Positions 25,899 through 34,900 of a stretch of 41,911 nt of DNA are shown one piece after another. The notes under the pieces were generated by a model, which saw only the letters and a list, made by a program, of their open reading frames with translations, did not search any database and was not told the origin of the DNA. This DNA comes from Candidatus Methylacidithermus pantelleriae. Its GTDB lineage: Bacteria > Verrucomicrobiota > Verrucomicrobiia > Methylacidiphilales > Methylacidiphilaceae. The stretch is taken from the NCBI RefSeq assembly GCF_905250085.1, contig NZ_CAJNOB010000010.1, positions 1 through 41,911 of the forward strand. The letters are read 5' to 3'. Both the position numbers and the translations under genes were made by a program. Numbering within the stretch: the stretch's first letter is position 1; every line of letters starts with the position of its first letter.

Positions 25899-27002
25899 CT
25901 ATTGGTAAGCCTCCTCCTCCGTTCCGACGTCATTCGCTAGCGTGTGTTCGGCCTGGGAGCTGCGCAGCCGAATCGTTTTGAGTTGCAAGTTATGGTGCGT
26001 CCGAATGTAGCGAACAGTTTGGGTGCGAGAGCGCATGAGGACCGAATGGGTCACCGCATGGTTACCCCGGATACGAACCCCGGGAAGACCCGGAGCGTCG
26101 CTAATGGCCGTCGCTGAAAAGATAATGGAGGACCCTTTTGCCAAGTCTTTCGCATAAAAAATCGTATCGAGCTCGTCTCCATACCCTTGCTCGATGAGTT
26201 TTTGTTTTTCCTTTTCGTCCTTCGGCCACATCCGCACTTGGATTTCCCCACCCAAACACCGGATCCCGGCTGCCGCAAGGACGGCCTCTGGGGCTCCTCC
26301 GATCCCAATGTACAAATCGATGTCGCCGTCTGGCAGGGAAGGAGCCATGGCAGCTGTAATGTCCCCGTGTTCAATCAAACGCAGGGAACAGCCAAGCTTG
26401 CGGATCTCGGCAATCAACTGCGCGTGTCGAGGGCGATCCATCACGCAGACCACAAGGTCAGAAAGTCGTTTTCGAAGTGCCCGCGCGACGATGGGCAAAA
26501 GCTCCTCCACTGGGGTATCCAATCGGAAACTCTCGATGCCTGAGGTCTCCACATAATTTTTCACCTGGGGACCATAGGCAAGTTTCATAGCATAGTAGGA
26601 GGGTAGGTCCTTGAGAGCATGTTCGGAGTCTTGCTCGGGTACGGCGGCCGCGATCACTGCGAGGGACCCTGGGAGACCCTTCGAGACATTGGTCGTTCCA
26701 TCGATCGGGTCTACGGCAATGTCAAACCGGGGGGAACCCGGGATCCATCGACCCAGCTTTTCTCCCTTAAAGATCCCAGGGGCTTCGTCCTTTAACCCTT
26801 CTCCAATGACGACTTCGGCACAAATATCCATAAGATCGAACATTCCCCGGATGGCATCACAGGCAGCGGCATCGGCTTTCTCTTTCTCTCCCTTACCTAC
26901 CCAACGAATCACGTTGAGGGCGGCCGCTTCGGTCGCTCGAACAAAATCAAAAGCCAAAACCCTTTCTAGATCGGGCATTTTGTAGGAAGGTACTGACTCC
27001 AT
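25899..27002 (-). CDS. glpX: Fructose-1,6-bisphosphatase class II
   Basis: A metal-dependent phosphatase of the GlpX family that converts fructose 1,6-bisphosphate (and in some autotrophs sedoheptulose 1,7-bisphosphate) to the monophosphate. The inositol-phosphatase-like metal site DPIDGTTN is intact, preceded by EGLKDEAPG, and GDIDLYIGIGGAPE follows. Length is 367 residues, slightly above the usual 320-340. The extra residues are in a polar C-terminal tail with an unusual high Arg/Thr content. GGGAG lies 5 bases before the ATG. In a Calvin-cycle methanotroph this enzyme would serve carbon fixation; that role is inference. Confidence 0.93.
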   Translation of the reverse strand: MESVPSYKMPDLERVLAFDFVRATEAAALNVIRWVGKGEKEKADAAACDAIRGMFDLMDICAEVVIGEGLKDEAPGIFKGEKLGRWIPGSPRFDIAVDPIDGTTNVSKGLPGSLAVIAAAVPEQDSEHALKDLPSYYAMKLAYGPQVKNYVETSGIESFRLDTPVEELLPIVARALRKRLSDLVVCVMDRPRHAQLIAEIRKLGCSLRLIEHGDITAAMAPSLPDGDIDLYIGIGGAPEAVLAAAGIRCLGGEIQVRMWPKDEKEKQKLIEQGYGDELDTIFYAKDLAKGSSIIFSATAISDAPGLPGVRIRGNHAVTHSVLMRSRTQTVRYIRTHHNLQLKTIRLRSSQAEHTLANDVGTEEEAYQ

Positions 27003-27049
27003 GATGCTCCCTTCTGGTTATTCGATAGCTTTGATAGTCTCCGATCGAA

Positions 27050-27123
<74 letters not shown>

Positions 27124-27144
27124 CCTTACGGTTTCCTGGTTCCA

Positions 27145-27173
27145 TAATTAAGCCATCTCTCCTCTTGCAGCAA
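27145..27173 (-). promoter_or_regulatory. Probable promoter of tRNA-Pro
   Basis: On the minus strand TTGCTG (27173-27168) and TAATTA (27150-27145) are separated by exactly 17 bases, ending about 21 bases upstream of the mature tRNA 5' end. The fit to sigma-70 boxes is good for the -10 and fair for the -35. Confidence 0.5.
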
Positions 27174-27180
27174 GCCAGAT

Positions 27181-27777
27181 ATGAAAGACCACCTCCCTCC
27201 CCAAGAGGCTGCGCGGATCGCCTTATACGGGGGAAGTTTTGATCCACTCCATCATGGGCACTTGGTCGCAGCCTGTGATGCTTTGGAACAGTTCCGGCTC
27301 GATGCGGTCATTCTCATCCCGTGTCGGCAGTCCCCCCACAAGTTGCGTCACCGGATCTCTGAGGGAACCCACCGTTACCGGATGATCCGCCAAGCCATTC
27401 GAGGTCTACCTGGGCTTTACGTGTCGGCGTGTGAACTTCGTCGCCCCCCTCCCTCCTACTCCGTAGACACGGCCCGGGAGATGGCCCAGCTTTATCCCAA
27501 AGCCCTGCTCTTTTGGCTTCTGGGAACCGACCAGCTTCCGGAACTGTCCCTCTGGAAGGACTATGAGGAGCTTGCACGGCTCGTCCGGTTTCTGGCCGTC
27601 CCACGGCCAGGATTTGTGGAAAGGCTCAAGCCCTCCATCACTCTCTTGCCCAAACCACGATTTGTGGATATATCTTCCTCAGAGATCCGGAGTCGCGTGC
27701 GAAAGTCGCTCCCTTATGCGCATCTTGTTCCTTGGCCTGTGGCCCGTTACATCGAGCGACATGGTCTGTACCGGTGA
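27181..27777 (+). CDS. nadD: Nicotinate-nucleotide adenylyltransferase
   Basis: NadD adenylates nicotinate mononucleotide in NAD synthesis. The nucleotidyltransferase motif GGSFDPLHHGH lies near residue 18, the substrate-binding region includes CRQSPHK, and the C-terminal ISSSEIRSR is intact. Length is 198 residues. No strong ribosome-binding site precedes the ATG. Its TGA overlaps the GTG start of rsfS by 4 bases (GTGA), a pairing seen in many bacteria. Confidence 0.95.
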   Translation: MKDHLPPQEAARIALYGGSFDPLHHGHLVAACDALEQFRLDAVILIPCRQSPHKLRHRISEGTHRYRMIRQAIRGLPGLYVSACELRRPPPSYSVDTAREMAQLYPKALLFWLLGTDQLPELSLWKDYEELARLVRFLAVPRPGFVERLKPSITLLPKPRFVDISSSEIRSRVRKSLPYAHLVPWPVARYIERHGLYR

Positions 27778-28118
27778 CCACCTTGAGTCTTTTTGAGCTA
27801 GCTAAGTTTTGCCGAGATTTTGTCCTAGAAAAAAAGGCTTTGGCCCCTGTCATCCTCGATCTACGCGGAATTTCTACGGTGAGCGATTTCTTTGTGATCT
27901 GCGGGGCCCAGTCGGAACCTCAGCTAAAAGCAATCGCTCAGGGCCTGGAAAAAACGCTCAAAGAGCGTTACGGCAAGCAACCGTACGCAATCGAGGGTTT
28001 TCCCAAAAGTCACTGGGTGATCGTCGATTACGGAGGCGTCATGGTCCATATCTTTCACGAAGAAAAGCGGCGCTACTACGCCCTGGAAGAACTTTGGGGA
28101 GACGCTCCGCGCTTGTGA
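27774..28118 (+). CDS. rsfS: Ribosomal silencing factor RsfS
   Basis: RsfS (Iojap family) binds ribosomal protein uL14 and blocks subunit joining when nutrients are low. The family pattern LDLRGISTVSDFFVICGA and the later HWVIVDYGGVMVHIFH and YYALEELWGDA are present. I place the start at the GTG at 27774, which overlaps the nadD stop and gives 114 residues. The frame opens further upstream inside nadD. Confidence 0.93.
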   Translation: MTTLSLFELAKFCRDFVLEKKALAPVILDLRGISTVSDFFVICGAQSEPQLKAIAQGLEKTLKERYGKQPYAIEGFPKSHWVIVDYGGVMVHIFHEEKRRYYALEELWGDAPRL

Positions 28119-28260
28119 CGAGGAACTCTTGATCCTGGCCAAACTACGGAAAAAGAGGCGGAGTCATCCCAGAGACCCGTCAGCACGGCCGCGACTTTGC
28201 TCACACTTTCATTCCCCTTCGCCCTTTTCGCTACCCGATGGGGAAAAATCCCTTTTTGGG

Positions 28261-28283
28261 AAGGGAACTTTTTTCCCTTTTTT
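28261..28283 (+). terminator. Rho-independent terminator after nadD-rsfS
   Basis: AAGGGAA-cTTTT-TTCCCTT forms a 7-bp stem with a 5-base loop, and the 3' arm runs into a T tract ending at 28283. It lies about 140 bases downstream of rsfS. Confidence 0.5.
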
Positions 28284-28312
28284 ATGCCCGATGGATGAAC
28301 AAACGGGCTTCC

Positions 28313-28337
28313 GGGTTCGGAGAAAACCCCTTTTTTT
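28313..28337 (+). terminator. Second rho-independent terminator in the rsfS-peptidase gap
   Basis: GGGTT (28313-28317) pairs with AACCC (28325-28329) over a 7-base loop and is followed by C and seven Ts. Together with the hairpin at 28261 it makes a tandem pair that separates nadD-rsfS from the peptidase gene. Confidence 0.5.
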
Positions 28338-28431
28338 GAACGCCGACGGGGACGAGTGATTTTCCCAAGCCGCTCCCAATCCCTGGACTTGCCCGGAAGC
28401 ACAAAAGGCTCAAAACTCTTCCTACCCACCT

Positions 28432-29700
28432 ATGGATTGGGCAACGCTCGAACAACAAGCGCTTGAAGTTCTCCAAGCCTACGTGCGGATCCCCTCCGTT
28501 AACCCGCCGGCTGACACAAGCCAAACCGCGTTTTTCCTCGCAGAACTCCTGCGCAGGGAAGGCTTGGAACCCCGGCTTTTCCCAAGCGGGCCCAATGGCC
28601 AGACCAATCTTCTGGTCCGGGTACCAGGAGAAGACCCTCACAAGCGACCTTTGCTCCTCTTAAACCACATGGACGTTGTTCCCGCCGATGAGAAAGCATG
28701 GGAAAAGCCTCCGTTTGGCGCGATCGTGGAGGACGGATTTCTTTGGGGACGAGGCGCCCTGGATATGAAAGGGTTAGCCATCCAACAGCTCATGGCACTG
28801 GTTGCACTACGAAGAGGGGGACGGAAGCCTCACCGCGATGTCCTTTTTTTGTCCACGGCAGACGAAGAAAGCGGTGGCAAGTATGGGATCCGCTGGATGC
28901 TGGAGCACCATTTCTCAGACCTCGAACCGGAATACGCACTGGATGAAGGGGGGTTTGGAACTCGGGACCTTTTCCAATCCCAATCGCTCGTCTTTGCCGT
29001 TCAAGTGGCTGACAAACAGCCGCTTTGGGTCCGTCTTCGGGCCCAGGGGCCCCCAGGACACGGATCGATCCCCATTGACCAGGCAGCCCCGGCGACTCTC
29101 GTTCGGGCGCTGGCAAAGATTCTCCCCTGGGAGGAACAACCCTCGCCCCCGCCCGTGGTAAAAGCGATGATCCAGACGGTCGGGGCTGCCCTGGTCGATA
29201 GCCCGTTTACCCGAGCGATTCAAAGGAATACGCTCTCTCTTACGAGCCTCCAAGCGGGCGTTGGATCGCCTCCCAAAATCAACGTCATCCCATCCTGGGC
29301 CGAGGCGACCTTGGACTGCCGTCTTCTTCCGGGAACCCATCCTTCCGACTTTCTTCACAAGTTGGAACAAGCGATTGGCGATCCGGACATTTTCCTGGAA
29401 GTCGTTAGCGATGCGCCCGATCCCACACCTCCCAGCTCCTGGGAAACGCCCCTGTTTGAAGCCATTCGCCGGGTTGTAGGAAGGCATTACCCTGGGGCGA
29501 CGGTGACGCCCTTCTTAAGTAGCGGGTTTACGGATGCTCGTTATTTACGACAACGAAATGTCGTTGCTTATGGGTTTATGCCCATGGTCCTCGATAACCA
29601 AACGGCTTATAGCGCTCATTCCGACTGGGAACGCATTCCTGTGGATGAATTTTGTAAAGGGATCCACGTCTTTTTTGATCTTCTCCAGGAGCCCTTCTAG
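28432..29700 (+). CDS. M20-family metallopeptidase (ArgE/DapE/carboxypeptidase-type)
   Basis: A di-zinc hydrolase of the M20 peptidase family. Ligand motifs seen in order are LLNHMDVVPA (HxD), GRGALDMKG, TADEESGG (the general-base Glu and a ligand) and a C-terminal SAHSDWE. An insertion between the ligands with a PPGHGSIP segment is the dimerisation domain. Length is 422 residues. The family includes acetylornithine deacetylase, succinyl-DAP desuccinylase and broad carboxypeptidases. The sequence is closest in layout to the M20 peptidases often annotated as carboxypeptidase S-like, and the substrate cannot be told. It stands alone between terminators. Confidence 0.88.
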   Translation: MDWATLEQQALEVLQAYVRIPSVNPPADTSQTAFFLAELLRREGLEPRLFPSGPNGQTNLLVRVPGEDPHKRPLLLLNHMDVVPADEKAWEKPPFGAIVEDGFLWGRGALDMKGLAIQQLMALVALRRGGRKPHRDVLFLSTADEESGGKYGIRWMLEHHFSDLEPEYALDEGGFGTRDLFQSQSLVFAVQVADKQPLWVRLRAQGPPGHGSIPIDQAAPATLVRALAKILPWEEQPSPPPVVKAMIQTVGAALVDSPFTRAIQRNTLSLTSLQAGVGSPPKINVIPSWAEATLDCRLLPGTHPSDFLHKLEQAIGDPDIFLEVVSDAPDPTPPSSWETPLFEAIRRVVGRHYPGATVTPFLSSGFTDARYLRQRNVVAYGFMPMVLDNQTAYSAHSDWERIPVDEFCKGIHVFFDLLQEPF

Positions 29701-29975
29701 ACACTGGCAAGCACGACCGTGTCATAAGAAGATTGGCTTATTGGCAAACGGGAAAGACAAAAGAAAAGCCTGTTTTCATGGGTCGATGTCGAACGCTCCC
29801 GACGGGCGGCCGGTAGCGGTGGTAGAACGGCGATCCAAGAAGAAAAAGCTCCCCACCGGATGCGCTCCTTCCCAACTGTCAATAAGAAGGAGGCGATGGC
29901 AGTGTGCCTCTTTCGGAGTAGCGGGGAGGGGCCCCCACGTTTTTCTTTTTGCACCCGGGTCCGAGGCGAAAAACC

Positions 29976-31457
29976 TTACCCCATGGAGGCCGAAGGATCC
30001 ATCCGGGCTTGACTAGCTTTGCAGGCCTCACACAACCACCCGGCCAAGGCAGCTGCTTGTGATCGAATTTCGGGGATGGCCGTCGTTTCCCACAAGTCCC
30101 CGATCCGAAGAGGACCCACGGCAAAAAGTCCCTCCTGGACCTCGTTATCTGGGCCTAGGACAGTCCCATCCGGTTGCGTAGCAATTCCTAGACCCAATGG
30201 GCCAGCGCCCACCAGACGCCGGTCAAACAGGCGTTCCCACAAAGGGTCGCCTGTTTCCTGCCACCGGAACCGGGGACCGGTGCAGTTGATAACCGCATCA
30301 ACCAATAACCCCTCTTGCCTGCCTCCGGAATATTCCAGGAGAGCTTCGACCCTACCTCCCGAAGGCCGTAACCTCCTCACACGAGCGCGCACGAGACGGC
30401 ACCTGCCCGTGTGTAACCAGGAACCCAAAAGCTGTGCATCTTCGGGAGGGGCCCGATGCCGCACCACATTCCAATAGGGTCGCAGGTGGCGTAAAAATCG
30501 AGCTCGATCTTCTAGACTTAGCCCTTGCCACAGTTCCGGAATGCTTGGCCGGATGAGATCCACCCAATCTCTTGGGTCTATCCCTCTGGCCACGCTCTGG
30601 GCAAAATGTTCCCGTAAGCCTCGAAGAGTTTTTATATGGGGAAAGGGAGGCTCTAGCTGGGACGTTCCTTTCCCTACACCATGAACGGACAGCCGATGAG
30701 GAAGGGGGAAAAGACCCCGCGGTGAAACCCCGTACAAAACCCCTTGAAACGAAAACGAAGATAGAAGCGTCAGAACATCCAGAAAAGTCAAGCCCGTACC
30801 CACTGCCAAAAGACGGCGTCGGGCCGCAAGCTCTTCAAGGGCTTCCCGCTGGAGCGTCCATGGGTTATTGACGTAGAGCGGAAACGAACAGGCTTCCGAC
30901 CCTGGAAGAGGAGCTGGGGGCAAAAGCCCTGTGGCCAGGACTACAAAACGGGCGTGCCACTGCTCACCTCCCGCAAGACAAACACAATAGCCGCCGGGAA
31001 CCCGAAAAAGATCGATGACTCGGGCAGCACGTTTGATAAGAAAAATTCCCCTGGCCGAAGCTTGATCCTCGGCCTCGCGCAAGCGCTGTTCCAGGTACTG
31101 CCCGTAAAGAACGCGCGGGAGAAAATCCCCGGGACGCACGGCCCCGTTGCCGTTCTCTTCCGAAGCCCAGCGGTAAAAATCTTCCGGGTCTCGAGCAAAG
31201 GCACCTAGCTTGGCCGCGGGAACGTTTAACCGAAGCGCGGGCCAAGAGGTTCCGTACGCCCAACCGCGACCCCAGCGACCACAGGCGTCCCAGAGTGCCA
31301 CCCGCAACGGGGACTGAGCTTGCTCCAGGAGATGGATGGCCACAAGCACACCCGTGGCCCCGCCCCCAAGGATCGCAACATCGACCCAGCCCTGAGGCCG
31401 AGCATTGCGTCCATCCGAAGAGGCCGGCTCGAAAGCGCGATTTGCTGGATCGTTCAC
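29976..31457 (-). CDS. FAD/NAD(P)-binding protein, YdhS-like
   Basis: A 493-residue flavoprotein-like protein with a Rossmann dinucleotide motif LGGGATGVLVAIHLL near residue 30, followed by GRGWAYGTSWPALRLNVPA, which is characteristic of the uncharacterised YdhS/NAD_binding_9 group. A later VVLATGLLPP and a C-terminal GPLRIGDLWETTAIPEIR, which fits the usual C-terminal FAD-binding segment, are also present. Substrate unknown; relatives are thought to be oxidoreductases or hydroxylases. The start is a GTG at 31457 with a poor ribosome-binding site. It diverges from the methanethiol oxidase gene across about 320 bases, so a shared regulation is possible. Confidence 0.8.
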   Translation of the reverse strand: MNDPANRAFEPASSDGRNARPQGWVDVAILGGGATGVLVAIHLLEQAQSPLRVALWDACGRWGRGWAYGTSWPALRLNVPAAKLGAFARDPEDFYRWASEENGNGAVRPGDFLPRVLYGQYLEQRLREAEDQASARGIFLIKRAARVIDLFRVPGGYCVCLAGGEQWHARFVVLATGLLPPAPLPGSEACSFPLYVNNPWTLQREALEELAARRRLLAVGTGLTFLDVLTLLSSFSFQGVLYGVSPRGLFPLPHRLSVHGVGKGTSQLEPPFPHIKTLRGLREHFAQSVARGIDPRDWVDLIRPSIPELWQGLSLEDRARFLRHLRPYWNVVRHRAPPEDAQLLGSWLHTGRCRLVRARVRRLRPSGGRVEALLEYSGGRQEGLLVDAVINCTGPRFRWQETGDPLWERLFDRRLVGAGPLGLGIATQPDGTVLGPDNEVQEGLFAVGPLRIGDLWETTAIPEIRSQAAALAGWLCEACKASQARMDPSASMG

Positions 31458-31775
31458 TTTTTTCTCTTGCCGGATCGTAAACGCTCTACAACTCTTGTAA
31501 AGACGATAGTTTTTGTCGTATTTTTATTGTCTCGGTGGGAGCCGTGTTTGTCTTAGGGTTTTTTTTTCTCCAGAGCTCGGCAGAGCAAATGCCTGTTTTC
31601 TTGGTGGACTTTGGGCAAGAGAAAGCAGAAGGTAGTGGGAAGTGCTTGGGTCAAGCCACATCGGAAGAATGTGCCTTTTGTCGTGACCCAGCTACTTTGG
31701 GGTTCAGGCGAACGAATGGATCCCCACAAACTTTTTCGAGCGGTACAAACATCTCCATTCTCTAGGAGGTAACCC
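31458..31775. promoter_or_regulatory. Divergent intergenic region with a possible methanethiol oxidase promoter
   Basis: The 318 bases contain an A/T-rich segment at about 31490-31530. TTGTAA (31495-31500) and TATTTT (31519-31524) with an 18-base spacer could be a plus-strand promoter with a long leader. A perfect AGGAGG at 31764-31769 lies 6 bases before the ATG at 31776. No gene is seen in this stretch. Confidence 0.4.
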
Positions 31776-33173
31776 ATGCCTGTATTGCGACCCGATCCTA
31801 CCTTTTACCCGTCCGCGCGACTGGCGCGGCTTGCCCCCCAGGAAAAGCTCGCCTATGTGGTCGCTTTTTCTCCGAGCCCCCTAGAAGGGACAACGGACCG
31901 GCTAACCGTTGTGGATGTCAACCCGGATTCCCCAGACTATGGGAAGATCGTGGGGGAGCTCGTTTTACCGGGCCTAGGTCATGAGCTGCATCACTTTGGT
32001 TGGAACGCATGCAGCTCGGCTCTGTGCCCCTATGCGCCGCATCCCCATTTGGAAAGGCGCTATCTCATCATTCCCGGACTTCGTTCTTCGGACATCCACA
32101 TTGTGGACACCAAGCCTGACGTTTTGACGCCGAAACTCGTGAAAACGATTGGTTCCAAGGAACTTTTGGCCAAAACGGGTTACTCGCGTCCTCATACGGT
32201 TCACTGCGGGCCCGATGGGATCTATGTGAGCGCGCTTGGGGGAGAAGGCAACGGGGGACCCGGGGGTATTTTCATCCTCGATCACTTTTCTTTTGACGTC
32301 CTAGGACCCTGGGAAATCGAGCGGGCAAACCAGTACCTGGCCTACGACTTCTGGTGGCACTTAAACTGGGACATGCTCGTCAGTAGCGAATGGGGGACAC
32401 CAGAGCTTTTTGAAAATGGGGTGGTGCCTGAGAAGCTTTTGGCAGGCCAATACGGGCACAAACTCCATTTCTGGGACTTGCGACACCGGCGCCACTTCCA
32501 GGAAGTAGATCTTGGAAAGGAACACCAGATGGTGCTCGAGTTGCGGCCGGCTCACGACCCTCGCAAAACCTACGGATTTGCCGGGGTGGTCATCTCGCTC
32601 GAAAACCTCTCCAGTTCCATTTGGCTCTGGTACCGCCAGGATGACCAGTGGAAAGCGCAAAAAGTGATTGAAATCCCTGCCGAACCCGCCGATCCCCAAA
32701 CTCTTCCTCCCATTCTCCAGGGGTTTGGCCTCCTCCCTCCCCTGGTCACCGATCTAAACCTTTCGCTCGACGACCGCTTTCTTCTCGTGTCTGCATGGGG
32801 AAAGGGGGAACTGCTTTCCTATGACGTAACCGACCCCTTCCATCCCCGTTTGGTAGACCGACTCTCCATCGGGGGCATCGTCCACCGGAGGCCACACCCG
32901 TCTCAACCGGATCGCCCACTCTCGGGCGGGCCACAGATGGTAGAAGTCAGCCGTGATGGCCAGCGGGTGTATCTCACGAACTCCCTATACTCCACCTGGG
33001 ACGACCAATTTTACCCCCAGGGATTGGAAGGATGGCTTGTCAAAATAACGCTCTCCCCGGAAGGGCGGCTTGCATGGGATGAGCGTTTTTTTGTCGAATT
33101 TGGAAAATGGCGTCCCCACCAGGTGCGACTGCAAGGGGGCGACTCCTCTAGTGATAGCTTTTGTTATCCCTAG
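31776..33173 (+). CDS. mtoX: Methanethiol oxidase / selenium-binding protein SBP56 family
   Basis: A 465-residue beta-propeller of the SELENBP1/SBP56 family, whose bacterial members include copper-dependent methanethiol oxidase (methanethiol plus O2 and water to formaldehyde, H2S and H2O2). Family blocks seen are YVVAFSP, ELHHFGWNACSSALC, GYSRPHTVHCGPDGIYVSALG, DFWWHLNWDMLVSSEWG and GGPQMVEVSRDGQRVYLTNS. Several His and Cys residues suitable as metal ligands are retained. No signal peptide is visible, so a cytoplasmic location is likely, whereas some described methanethiol oxidases are periplasmic. The ribosome-binding site is excellent. Methanethiol is toxic to methanotrophs, so detoxification and H2S release are plausible roles. 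Confidence 0.9.
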   Translation: MPVLRPDPTFYPSARLARLAPQEKLAYVVAFSPSPLEGTTDRLTVVDVNPDSPDYGKIVGELVLPGLGHELHHFGWNACSSALCPYAPHPHLERRYLIIPGLRSSDIHIVDTKPDVLTPKLVKTIGSKELLAKTGYSRPHTVHCGPDGIYVSALGGEGNGGPGGIFILDHFSFDVLGPWEIERANQYLAYDFWWHLNWDMLVSSEWGTPELFENGVVPEKLLAGQYGHKLHFWDLRHRRHFQEVDLGKEHQMVLELRPAHDPRKTYGFAGVVISLENLSSSIWLWYRQDDQWKAQKVIEIPAEPADPQTLPPILQGFGLLPPLVTDLNLSLDDRFLLVSAWGKGELLSYDVTDPFHPRLVDRLSIGGIVHRRPHPSQPDRPLSGGPQMVEVSRDGQRVYLTNSLYSTWDDQFYPQGLEGWLVKITLSPEGRLAWDERFFVEFGKWRPHQVRLQGGDSSSDSFCYP

Positions 33174-33196
33174 CCCAAGAGTCAAACCCTGGGGAT

Positions 33197-33832
33197 ATGG
33201 AAAAAACCCTTTGGATCGCTTTTGGTCTTGGCGCTTTTCATGGTCTCAATCCGGCCATGGGGTGGCTTTTTTCTGTGTGCCTGGCTCTCCAAAAGGGCGA
33301 CGCGCGGGCCATTGTTTTTTCCTTATTCCCGATTAGCCTAGGCCATGCCCTTTCCACGGGCGTCATGGCGCTTCTTTTCGGAGCCCTTGGCCTGTTGTTA
33401 TCCCCCTTCTGGCTCAAAGTCCTGGCGAGCTCCCTCCTCATTGTTTTTGGCGTTTGGCGATTGTTGCGCAATCGCCATCCTCGCTGGGTCGGAATGCAAG
33501 TGGGTTTTTTTGACCTCGTTGCCTGGTCGTTTCTCGTAGCTACCGCACATGGAGCGGGGTTGATCCTCTGGCCTCTCTACTGGTGCAAGGAAGCTTCTTT
33601 TGCTTTCGCCACATCGATTGCTTCGGGACTTGTCTTTCCGGCTTCTGTATGGCTGAGCATGTTGCCCCTTCTTTTCGCCCATATCGCCGGACATTTCTGG
33701 ACAAGCGGACTTGCCGCTTGGATCGTGTATGACACCTGGGGTGGAGAGCTTTTGCGGAAAGCCTGGTTTAACGTGGACCTTGGCTGGGCAGTGGCGCTCG
33801 TCGTAACGGGGGCGGTTTTTCTCCTGGACTAA
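33197..33832 (+). CDS. Polytopic membrane protein next to methanethiol oxidase
   Basis: A 211-residue protein with about five to six hydrophobic segments. A histidine-rich pattern repeats: GAFHGLNPAMGW near the N-terminus, SLGHALSTG in the second segment, ATAHGAGLIL in the middle and FAHIAGHFW near the C-terminus. Such His-Gly-Asn/His-Ala motifs in membrane helices recall NicO/HupE-type metal transporters, but I do not recognise the family firmly. The ATG at 33197 fits the hydrophobic start, while the frame also opens at a TTG at 33161 inside mtoX. It lies 23 bases after mtoX, so the two are probably one operon. A role in copper or substrate handling for the oxidase is inference. Confidence 0.8.
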   Translation: MEKTLWIAFGLGAFHGLNPAMGWLFSVCLALQKGDARAIVFSLFPISLGHALSTGVMALLFGALGLLLSPFWLKVLASSLLIVFGVWRLLRNRHPRWVGMQVGFFDLVAWSFLVATAHGAGLILWPLYWCKEASFAFATSIASGLVFPASVWLSMLPLLFAHIAGHFWTSGLAAWIVYDTWGGELLRKAWFNVDLGWAVALVVTGAVFLLD

Positions 33833-33876
33833 AAAGCTCCTTGAGGAACGGTAGCCCTTTTTGGGTCTTTGGTGTC

Positions 33877-34806
33877 CTATCGAGAAACGTCCAAAGCAAG
33901 TTTTCCCCGCACATGCCCGGTCTGGGATAGCTCGTGGGCTTTGCGCGCTTCCGATAACCCAAAAACTTGCGACACATAGGGTCGTAACTTTCCCTGGTCC
34001 ACCAGCTCGGCAATTTGGGCAAGCTCCTCAGCATTGGGCTCGACAAAGACATAAGCTCCCCGCAGTCTCCGTGTGTCCGAAGGAGCTTGCGGAGGACTCA
34101 AAATGGAAACAAGAATTCCTCCCGGTCGCAAAACTTTCCACGAACGTTCCTGCGTCTCTCCTCCGACCGTATCGAAAACCACGTCCACATCCTTGATCCT
34201 CTCTTCAAACGGAACCTGTGTGTAATCCACGACTTCGTCCGCCCCCAGTTCGTAAACAAAGTCGTGATTCCGAGCCGAAGCCGTGGCGATGACTTGAGCT
34301 CCCCAAATTTTGGCCAGCTGAACAGCAAAATGTCCCACTCCCCCCGCCGCCGCATGCACAAGAACTGTTTGCCCAGGCTCGAGCTTGGCCGCATCAAAAA
34401 GGCTTTGCCATGCCGTTAGCGCTGCCAAGGGGATGACGGCACTCCGAATATGATCCAACGACCTGGGCTTGCGTGCTACTTCCACTTCCCGGACCGCAAT
34501 ATATTCGGCATAGGAACCATCCCGGCGGATGTCAGGCCGCGCAAAGACTTCGTCCCCCCAAGCAAACCGGCTAGTTCCCGGACCTTGCTGGACCACCACG
34601 CCCGAAAAATCCCACCCAAGAATCAACGGGAGCTTGTGGTTGAGTCTTGCCTGCAGCCTTCCTTCCCGCACTTTCCAGTCGACGGGGTTAACTCCTGCCG
34701 CATGAACCTTGACAAGGAGATCCCCCTCCTGCAGCACAGGAAGAGGGGCTTCCTCATACTGCAAAACCTCGGGTCCTCCAAAGGAATGAATGCGAACGGC
34801 TTTCAT
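33877..34806 (-). CDS. Zinc-free MDR-family quinone/enone oxidoreductase
   Basis: A 309-residue medium-chain dehydrogenase/reductase. It has the GroES-like N-terminal part (AAGVNPVDWKVREG, GWDFSGVV), the nucleotide-binding motif HAAAGGVGHFAVQLAK near residue 153 and FDTVGGETQERSW. Catalytic zinc ligands of alcohol dehydrogenases are absent, so it belongs with NADPH:quinone reductase and related alkenal/enone reductases. Substrate unknown. It reads towards mtoX and the membrane gene, ending 44 bases after them. Confidence 0.9.
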   Translation of the reverse strand: MKAVRIHSFGGPEVLQYEEAPLPVLQEGDLLVKVHAAGVNPVDWKVREGRLQARLNHKLPLILGWDFSGVVVQQGPGTSRFAWGDEVFARPDIRRDGSYAEYIAVREVEVARKPRSLDHIRSAVIPLAALTAWQSLFDAAKLEPGQTVLVHAAAGGVGHFAVQLAKIWGAQVIATASARNHDFVYELGADEVVDYTQVPFEERIKDVDVVFDTVGGETQERSWKVLRPGGILVSILSPPQAPSDTRRLRGAYVFVEPNAEELAQIAELVDQGKLRPYVSQVFGLSEARKAHELSQTGHVRGKLALDVSR

Positions 34807-34900
34807 AGATTCTCGATAAAGGCTGCGACGTCAGTCGCGGGTTATCTACCGGAATTTCTTTTTGACGTCCACGTTTTCCCTTCTGACTGCCAGTCCTCCT

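Larger units (their letters stand above)
28119..28431. other. Intergenic region with tandem hairpins
   Basis: About 310 bases hold the two T-tailed hairpins described at 28261 and 28313, and a weaker GGGA-AAAA-TCCC-TTTTT element near 28242. No coding frame with a ribosome-binding site is seen. The peptidase promoter must lie downstream of about 28340, but no clear boxes stand out. Confidence 0.5.

Noticed and set aside
33833-33876. A CCC-TTTTT-GGG hairpin between the convergent membrane gene and MDR gene
   Set aside because: A 3-bp stem is too weak to call a terminator, though both genes must end transcription near here.
34842-34897. An 8-codon leader frame (GTG to TAG) with AAGGG upstream, ahead of the MDR gene on the minus strand
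   Set aside because: It has fair spacing but is too short to support by sequence alone, and GC-rich leaders yield such frames by chance.
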